Assembly (NCBI GenBank): GCA_024138015.1
Contig: JAMXBB010000001.1
Coordinates: 96,546,520 to 96,610,519, forward strand
From: Lumnitzera littorea
Taxonomy: Eukaryota; Streptophyta; Magnoliopsida; Myrtales; Combretaceae
Direction: 5' to 3'
Length of the DNA stretch: 64,000 nucleotides
A program made the translations under genes and the position numbers. A model generated the notes under the pieces. It made no database searches. It had not been told where the DNA came from and saw nothing but the letters and a program-made list of their open reading frames with translations. Within the stretch, counting starts at the first letter, position 1. Each line of letters starts with the position of its first letter. Of this stretch, positions 36,201 to 45,200 are shown piece after piece.

Positions 36201-39200
36201 CTAAGACCAATCGAATATTATCGTACCATGTGGTAATAGAATGGAGAATTTTTAATATTTCCATAGGCAAGCCATATCAATAGAATCAAGATAATTCATT
36301 GCAAAAAACATTAGAATTTAAAAATAAAAAAGTGTATTTAAATTAACAAAGAAAAAAGAAAAATGCGTTTAAAAAACACATGAAGAACAATTATAGTGGC
36401 TTCCCTTCACACTTTATGGTCAGCCACCATAGGGGTGGTGCACTGGCCTAGCTCCTAGATGGGGCCATCTACTGTCCAAGAAATTAAGAAAAAAAAATGA
36501 ATGAATCAAGTTCATCTGTTGTTGTTGCGCAAATTATATTTTCTTTCCTTTTAAAATTTTTTGGTAGGTTAACATTCCTCCATTCCTACATTTCCTGTCC
36601 TTTAGTTTTCCTTTTAATGAACTTGATTGCTTAAATAAAAAATGTTAGTGCATGATTTCAAAAGCTACTTCATATTCATATTTCCCTTTTTTCAACTTTG
36701 TTCATTTTGATTGCCTTTCTTATGTTTAATGATGATAAGGTTGCATCCCTACTTCATGTATATGTCCTTTACACCATGTTCACTTAGGAGTAATAGCAAT
36801 TCCATTCCCCTTTTATTTCTTAACAAAGCTAAATTACACCGTTTACTTCATCGAATTCTGATTTGTAGGAATCGCAATTCAACGAGAATAAGTAATAGTC
36901 ATTCCTTATCTAAAGAAAAGAATTGCAATTCAGTACCTCAATAACATCGCCGTCCATCTTCTCCCTACAAACCAAATCACCAACCCCATCAACGAAGCAC
37001 TTCGACACCACCACCCACCAACAACCACACCAATTCACCACTACCACCGAAGTAGCACGACACAATTATTCACTAACAACAAAGAGGGAGAATGATGAAG
37101 AGAGAAGAAGTCGAAAGGATGGAGTGACGAAGTGAGAGTGACTAAGAGAGAGAGTGGCAAAAAAAATGAATAAATAGAAGACAAACGTTGTCGAAGGAAG
37201 ATCGACAAATCTATGATAGAGAATTGCAATTAGAGATGTGCAATTACATTTACGATTAGGGTTTGTACTGAAACAAAAAAAAGGTGTTATAGTAGTTGTT
37301 GAGTAGTCGAATAGGTAGATTCAGTTGCAATTACAATCCCGATTTGAGATCTGTTTGAGATTATTGTTGTGATTACATTTGCGTTGGGGTCTATTGTGTG
37401 TGTGATGGAGTCTGGCGGTCGGAGAAGAAGGCATAGCCAGATCTGTTTTCAATGCTCTGTAGGTATGATGGTGTAGAAGAAGATAACTGTGGGGAAGGTA
37501 GAAGATGAGGATAAAATAGTCATTTAGACGTATTGTATAGGTATCTTTATATGTTATTTTTAGTTAAGTGAACAATGTAATAAGAATTATGGCCTTATTC
37601 AATTACTAATGAATTGAGATTCCATTTATAAATCTATTTTATTCGGTGAAGTAAACGAGCTGTTAGGGTCTAACTGGAAACCTGTGGAGAGAATCTTACC
37701 TGAATTTAACAGTCATTTTGATGTGTTTTATTCGCTAAAATTCTCTGCAACTCTCAGCTGTGAGCACCTAGGAGCAATTGTTGTAAATCTTTTTTTGTGA
37801 TTCTTGTGAGGCATTTTGGTTGTCCATTTTAGCAAAGATTAGCCCTCACAATGAGTGATTATGTTCCCTTTCAAATGGTGAAACCACACCTGAAGGACAG
37901 TCCCTTAACATGGTATAGGGCTTGAAGCCTGCACAAAGGAAAGACTAAATTATTTGGCAAAAATTAAACCAAGGCTTTGATAACCCACTTCACTATTCAA
38001 ATATACAAAGAGATCAAAATAATAATCCTGTTCTCTGTAACGCTGCATTTAGTACTTAGCAAATTTGGTTTTTCTAAGCAGGTGAAGAGTGAGAGCTTGC
38101 TACAAGCTATTGGTTTCAAAACTAAAGTTACACTGGAAGACGTTATTGAAATTCTGAAAATTTGGAGAAGATCTGGGAGTCCTTTCAAGGCCAGGTATCA
38201 CATCCCTTCTAAGACTGATAAATTTCCCTCATCCTTTCAATTGCTGTCTAATATTACATCCTTTTTAGGATCTATTATTGTCTAGTGTAGTTGACTGGAA
38301 CCAAAAGTTTGAATTACATATGTTACAGCCTCCTGAAGGAACAGCATTATGTTTCCTGTCATTTCATAAAATGTTGAACCATCAATTTCCCTGTTACTGG
38401 TGTTTCTATTTATTTCTAAGGTGTAATGGATGATGTCGCCATTGCTTGATGATAATTTCTTACCATGATGCCTAATAGGCACCTACATTCACACTTAGGA
38501 CTAGATATTCTCTTTCTACACTTCTCAGTAAAAGAATTACATAATATTTGGATTACTTCTTATTTCCCTAAATAGAGGAAGACTATCCATCTGTAGCTTT
38601 TTCAAGTCCCTCTATTTATATTTTCTTACTTTTCTTTTGCAGTTTTGGTAATATAGAATGCTGCTATGTAGTTTGATGCACAATGTCAATCAATAGAAAA
38701 CCCTATGTTCTAGGATGAACCAAAATATAAAAAATGATGTCTATGTATTCAATAAGTAGAAAACCCTCTATGGGTTACTGTTAGTATGTATTCATAATAG
38801 GAAAAAGTATACGACAAGAAGTCTCACCATTAAGAATGGATGGAGGCATCCAGTTAATTAGAAAACAAGTTGTAGACATAGCATCAGCCAAAAAGTGTTT
38901 GGTAATATGCATTTGAAATAATGAGGCTCTTGCAAACTCAAGCAAATGTCTATTCTTTCTCTAAGCAACCCCATTTTGAGATGGTGTATCCACATAAGAG
39001 GTTTTGTAAGTAATGCTATTTTTAACAGTGCAAGATTGAAAGGATTCAAATAAGTACTTTTTGGCATTATCACTTTGCAATATTTGTACCGAGACGTTAA
39101 ATTGAGTTTTGACCTCAACACAAATAGAAAAAAAATAAGAGAACAACTTAGATAGACTTTTTATTAGATACAACCAAGTCATATGATAGTAATCAACAAC

Positions 39201-42200
39201 AAAAATAACAAAATACTTGAATCCATTTTTAGACATAACTGAACAAGGACCTCATACATCATAATGAACTATCTCAAAAGGAGTATTTTCTTGTTTTTTC
39301 ACTTGAGGATTCAAACTAATATGATGAATTAATGATGTTTCACATACCGACAAGACTTACAATTTAATGAACTTATGATATGAAATTGATGACATATTTT
39401 CTTTAAGAAGGAGAGAGATGACCCAGTCGACAATATGCTTCAAAGGGGAAAAAAACTCCAAAGCAAGCAATAGACTTTGGTACCTCAATGACAAGGATGT
39501 AAAGATCCCAAATTCACACCTTTTACCAATAATCTTCTTTATCGGAAGACCTTGGAATAGACATTGGTTAAGAAAAAATGAGATACAACAATAAATTATG
39601 TATGGGCAAGCTTGCTAACAAACATTAAATTAAAAAATAAATCAAGCAAACTTAAGATAGATGACAAATAAATTAATGGAGTTGGGTTAAATGTGCCAAA
39701 CTGAAGAGTACGGGATATCAATCCATCAACTAATATGACAAGAGAAGAAGAGGGATGTGATTGATAAGTAAAAAATAATTTAGAATTACCTATCACATGA
39801 TTTGTGACACTATAATCAATGACCCATTTGGAAAATAAAGACATAAGGCATGTGTTTTGTTTACCTAATTCAGCAATGGCAGACACCGGAGTCGATTAGG
39901 ACTTTAATGATTCTTGATACCAAAATTTGGCAAATTCATTTGCAGAAATCATAATGGATTTTTCAAATGCAACATTAGTGGAGGCAATATGTGCTGACGA
40001 TCCTGATCAAATTTCTTACTTTTTAGTTTGCAATTTTTTATAATCATGCTTCATGTCCTGACTTATGACAATAGTGACACATTACTCCAAAGTTCTGTTC
40101 CCGAGTGTCAACTCTTACTATCACTTTTGTATTGCTGTCTTCCGTATTCAAAATCATTATATTGACTTACAAAAGCATTGTTAAGCTAAACAGATTGGGA
40201 GTTCTTTATATAAAGTGTCCTGCTAAATGTCTCTTGCAAGGAAGAGATTTCAAAACCAGAGAAAATGAGGGATTTAGTTGTTTCAAATTCAGACGGAAGA
40301 CCAACTAGAAAACTCATAATGGTTACTTGTTCTCTTTGAGCTTGTTGAACCTTTACATTAGGATTGAAAGGGAACAACATATTGAGCTCTTCATAAGTTT
40401 TCTTGATATCTATGAAGTAGCTTGTAAGAGACTTATCTTGTTTCTTTGCACGATAAAAGCCTTATATACCTTATAAATGCGAGAAACATTCCCCTTCTCA
40501 AAGTGCAAAAAATCTAAATATTGCATAAATTCCTTAACACATTTACAATGATTAATTAAAACAATTACATCATTGTTAGTGGAATTTCCTATTTGCAAGA
40601 ATAATCGAGCATCCTCCCTCAAACATATTTTTCTTGTACCATCTTTAGGTGGATCTTTAGTCAAATAATCATCCTTATCAATACTTCACTAATAGACCCT
40701 AACAATCTTACTCCAATCCAAATAATTAGATTAGTTAAGTTTATGTTTCGTGATCTTTGACATCATAGGAGCCACATCAGATACAACTACAGATTTTTTG
40801 TCATTATCCATGATAACCAAGCCAAAGAAATATCACAAAGATAGTTGAAATCTAATCACAAACCAGAAATTACACTAACCAAACAAACTGAATAGCAACC
40901 AAATGAGTTAAACAACGATGAGGTGATAAGCCCAAATCAAAGAGACACCGAAAAATGTGTATAAAGAACCTGAATGATAGTGCAACTACCGTTGATGATA
41001 GAAAACAATGACCAAGATCATAAAACAACTACACTGATGAACCAAAACGTTGCTCATAGAAGTCGAAAGTCAAGAAGACACCAAACCCTAACTCCTCCAC
41101 GTGACAAAACCGTGATAAAGGAAGATAAAATAACCCACTCCCTCAAACAACGTGTGGATTGCAAGGGATGAGAGACACATCAATCAGATCGCAGCCAAAG
41201 ATGAGAAATACCTTCAATTGGATGCTCCAGACAGTGCTTGAAGCTCATGTGCTGGTCAAATGGTGGCTGGAATCTGGTGCTGGCAAACTTGATGTGATTT
41301 TCCCTTCTTGAGGTGGTGGTGAGAAAAAAAATGACCCTATAGGAGTGATCTTGACCAAACTGACTAGAGAATTAGGGCTTTTTGTGCAATATGATTTTTT
41401 CTTGAATTTTTTTTTTTTCCCTTAACACTAAGCCTAGCTCTAATACCATGTTTGTGAGAAGAAAAATACTTTATTTCATGTTCCATTGAGTAACAAGATA
41501 TATGTATATATACAAGTTTAGGAAAAAATAAAAGTAAATAAATACAAAGAAGATACCTTTTATACCACAACCTATAATAAGACTCATCACATCACTTGCA
41601 TATAAGATCTGTCTTCATAATATCATCACGATTGCCCTTGCAATATAATCTATCATCTTGGCAAAGCTCTTCAATTTTCTATATGTTATGAATATATCTC
41701 ATGTTTTTCCATGATTTTGTGCTCTAAGTTGTGGAATTTGAAGTACATTTTATTGTGCTTCACTTTCTTAATTTTTTGCTGTCCAACCCATTCGAAGGTT
41801 AAAAGTTTACTTCTCTCGTGGCAGCATTGCTCAAATGTCCAGGCTGTACATGTTCATGTGGAAAGAAATAAGTACTTCAAAACTGGCACAAATTGAAGAA
41901 CTTCTTACTGGACCTTTTATATATGTGCCTTTATCAAAGGATTTTGGGGATGAGGAGTTAGTTCGTGGTTCATTTTCTTCTGCAAAAGAAGTTTGTTGGC
42001 ATGATTCAACAGGCTCTTTGGGGCCAGTGGAAGAATCTAATGAGTGTGGCTTTGTAGGTGTACAGCATGAGCCATTAAGCAAGACATTGTGCAATATATA
42101 TCCTAGCCTGCACGACTTTTTTGTTAACATGTGTGGAGTAAATGAGATTCCTTCTTTTACCGATTACTTTCAGATATTGTTGCATGCGTCAAGCTCTCTC

Positions 42201-45200
42201 TTACCCATCCAATCAGCTAACTATGTAAGTTTTGCAGGATTACTTTCACTTGAAGTTCATGAAGGCAGAACTAATGTTTTGTTTACATTTGCAGGTTTTG
42301 AGTGTATTTCTTAAGTTAGCAGATATATTAAAATCAGCAAAAGTGCACCCTGAAGATATTTTTTCCATTAAGCAACGTCTTCAACAACCAGACTTCAGGG
42401 TACTGCCTTCTTGTCATAACAAATGGGTGTCATTACACCCTTCCTTCGGTCAAGTCTGCTGGTCTGATGACGATAATCTGGTAGAGGAGTTTAAGCATCT
42501 TCATAAAGTAGAGATTCTTCACTTTGGAGAACTGGATGAAAATGGAAAAGAGATATTTTCTGCCAACATGCCAGTTCTCATGCAAACTTTAGCGATTCCT
42601 GCCTTTTCTGAGGTAGGTCATTCTCTTCCTTATACCTAAAGGCTGAAACATGTACATTTTACTCAAGATGATGAAGCACTCGATAATCTCTATTGAACTG
42701 CGTTTCATGTGGTAATTTATATTTAGTTCTCTTCACTTCAAGCAAGTCATATTGTTTTAACTGCTCTATTACTTGAAACGGCAATATATCACGTAAAAGA
42801 ATAATTGAAATGTTGATATGCTGCATACTTGTCTATTCATATTGATGCACATATGCACTTGAATTCACATGTCATGACTAGTATAATAACTGTCTTATCT
42901 AAAAGTTTAAGCTTGTAAGTATGGTATGGACTATTATATTTATTATATAATACCCCTTTTTACTTGTGGATTGGACTTTTAACTAAGACCCACAAGTGAA
43001 CAATTAATTAAATGAGAGTAACTGATAATGTAGGAATTTGAACTCAGGACCTCCTACTCTGATATTATTCTATGACTAGTATTACAACCATCTTATTTAA
43101 AAGCTTATATTTGTAGATACGGTATGGACTGTTTTATTTATTATATAACAACATAAAAATGCCTAGTACTCCATATAATTCTCTACATATGCTTTTCAAG
43201 AACTAATTACTTGTGCACAACTCTATCAGCAAAGTCATGCAAAGCAAAATATCACACCTTTTACTTTATTAAATTTTCTTTGAATAGGTTGGGGGGAAAA
43301 AAATTTCATCCAAACACGCAAAATATGTAATGGCAGAGTTGAAAGAAAAGAGTCAAGTTTATGATAGAGGAACCATTAGGTGCAAAGCTACAAATATTTA
43401 TCATAACGAAACCTAAGAGTGCTAATAGATGTTGGGTTCTTTATGAACATCTTTTTTTATGTTCTTGCTAAGTTATTTATAATGGAGTTTAGATGGTTTA
43501 AGTCTCTGGAAGTTTTTATCTAGACCATATGGATCTTAACATGTGCATAGAATCAAAATTGAGCACAAAAGATAACACCCAGATCTGATGTTTGAAAATA
43601 TTCCTGCCTCATTTGCAATCTAACCCTTTATTATTGGATATATATAGTCTCAACTGTAAAAAAGAAAAAGAAAGGCTTGCCTGTTTACAAGAGCAATCTT
43701 TGGGAGCAGCTGTTTTTCTGGAGGCAAGACCTTCATTTGGCTATAGCTAAGCTTGATGGGAAAGTTGAGTTGGACACCCTACAATTGGGAAGTTCAGAGC
43801 TCCTAAGTGAAGGTTAAATTATAGGGAGGTTGGTTTGTCAGAAAAAAATCGTCTTGATATCCTTGACAATATCGCAGCTTTTTAGAAGAAAATTGCCTTA
43901 ATGTCCTTGGAAAGATTTTTTAAATGAGAAATCTCTTGTATATTGGGTGATCAAAATAGCTGGTTCTTCAAATGTCCAAGATCAAAGTAGAGAACATTGA
44001 GAGCTACTAATTAACACAATTGCATCTGTTAATGATATGCTGTAAAACAGACGATAAATAAGTTTGAATATTGGATGAATGAACTGCTATGTAGAGGGAT
44101 TACCTTCTCTGACAAATGAAGTACTGAAATTATGTCCCTTTTGTAAAAGCCTAACTTCTTAGCTAGTAAGATTTTGTTATATTTTTATTCTATAATGAGA
44201 GATGTCTTAAATGGTACTTAAACTTTACCAAAATGTGCAATTTACTACATGTATTTTGAAAAAATTAATTTGCTATATAATTAAAATTTTTGTAATCGTT
44301 TTTGCCTATATGAATTAACTCTACTAAATCAATTTGCTAACATTAACATAAGGATAAATTAAGAATTGACCAATCGCCATTGGTAGGTTAAAGGACCTAC
44401 ATTTTAAAGTAGATTGCAACTTATTTTACTTTAAGCAACCGTTTTGCCCACCTCAAGGTTGGGGATGACCAACGGCCATTTGGTTAGGTGTCATGCAACT
44501 CTTTACAGGTGGCTGCTAGCCGTTCAGCTTTGGTGTAGCTAGAACGTTCAATTTCTAGTCCGTCTTTATGTTAACGTTAGTAAATGGACTTAACACAGTT
44601 AGTTTAGATAACAAAAATGACTATAAAAATTTCAATTAAGTAGTGGATTGATCTTTTTAAAGGACAAGTGGTAAAAATAACACATTTTAGTAAAATTTTT
44701 GATACCTTTTGTGTCATTAGCGCTTAAAAAATATTTATATACCTTTGAGACATCTTTCCAATGTTCTTTTGAATATTTTTCCGTTGAATATACTTGAGTT
44801 CTACATAAGATATGTTACGCACCACCTATTTGTGAAGCATATGGCTCGGATGCCTTTGTAGAATTCTCTGATTAGAGAGATGTCATGATAAGTTTGAGAC
44901 ACCGAAATTAAAATTTCCAGATTCAACCCCAAGCTGCTCTTTTAAAAAATAATAATAATAAGTATCTGGATCCCCTATCTGGCATGACATGGGTATATTC
45001 TCTTGTTTGCTTTTGCTCCTCACATTTGTTTTTCTTCATAGGTTGTAACTCGTGAAGCCATATATTATGGTTTGGTGGACTCTACCAGCAAAGCTTCTCT
45101 TGTTGACCGGGCTGTTTCTTATGCTCAAAGATACATTTATCATATCCATCCTGAAGTATATGCTAAACTTAAACTGTCCAGCTTCTGTGTTCTGAAGCAG

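Larger units (their letters stand above)
42613..45041 (+). other. NOV intron 11 with two repeat elements
   Basis: 2,429 bases, GTAGGT donor, TTCATAG acceptor. Contains a direct-repeat element (about 42877-43150) and a long-TIR MITE (44209-44710). The stretch 43150-44200 shows no recognisable coding sequence or repeat. Confidence 0.7.

Noticed and set aside
36711..37229. Short frames in the intron 8 MITE
   Set aside because: Low-complexity translation of ACC/CAC-rich repeats, no homology, inside a MITE.
42225..42237. 13-base GT...AG candidate intron after exon 10
   Set aside because: Far below any workable intron length; the 70-base intron ending at 42294 restores the conserved NOV reading.
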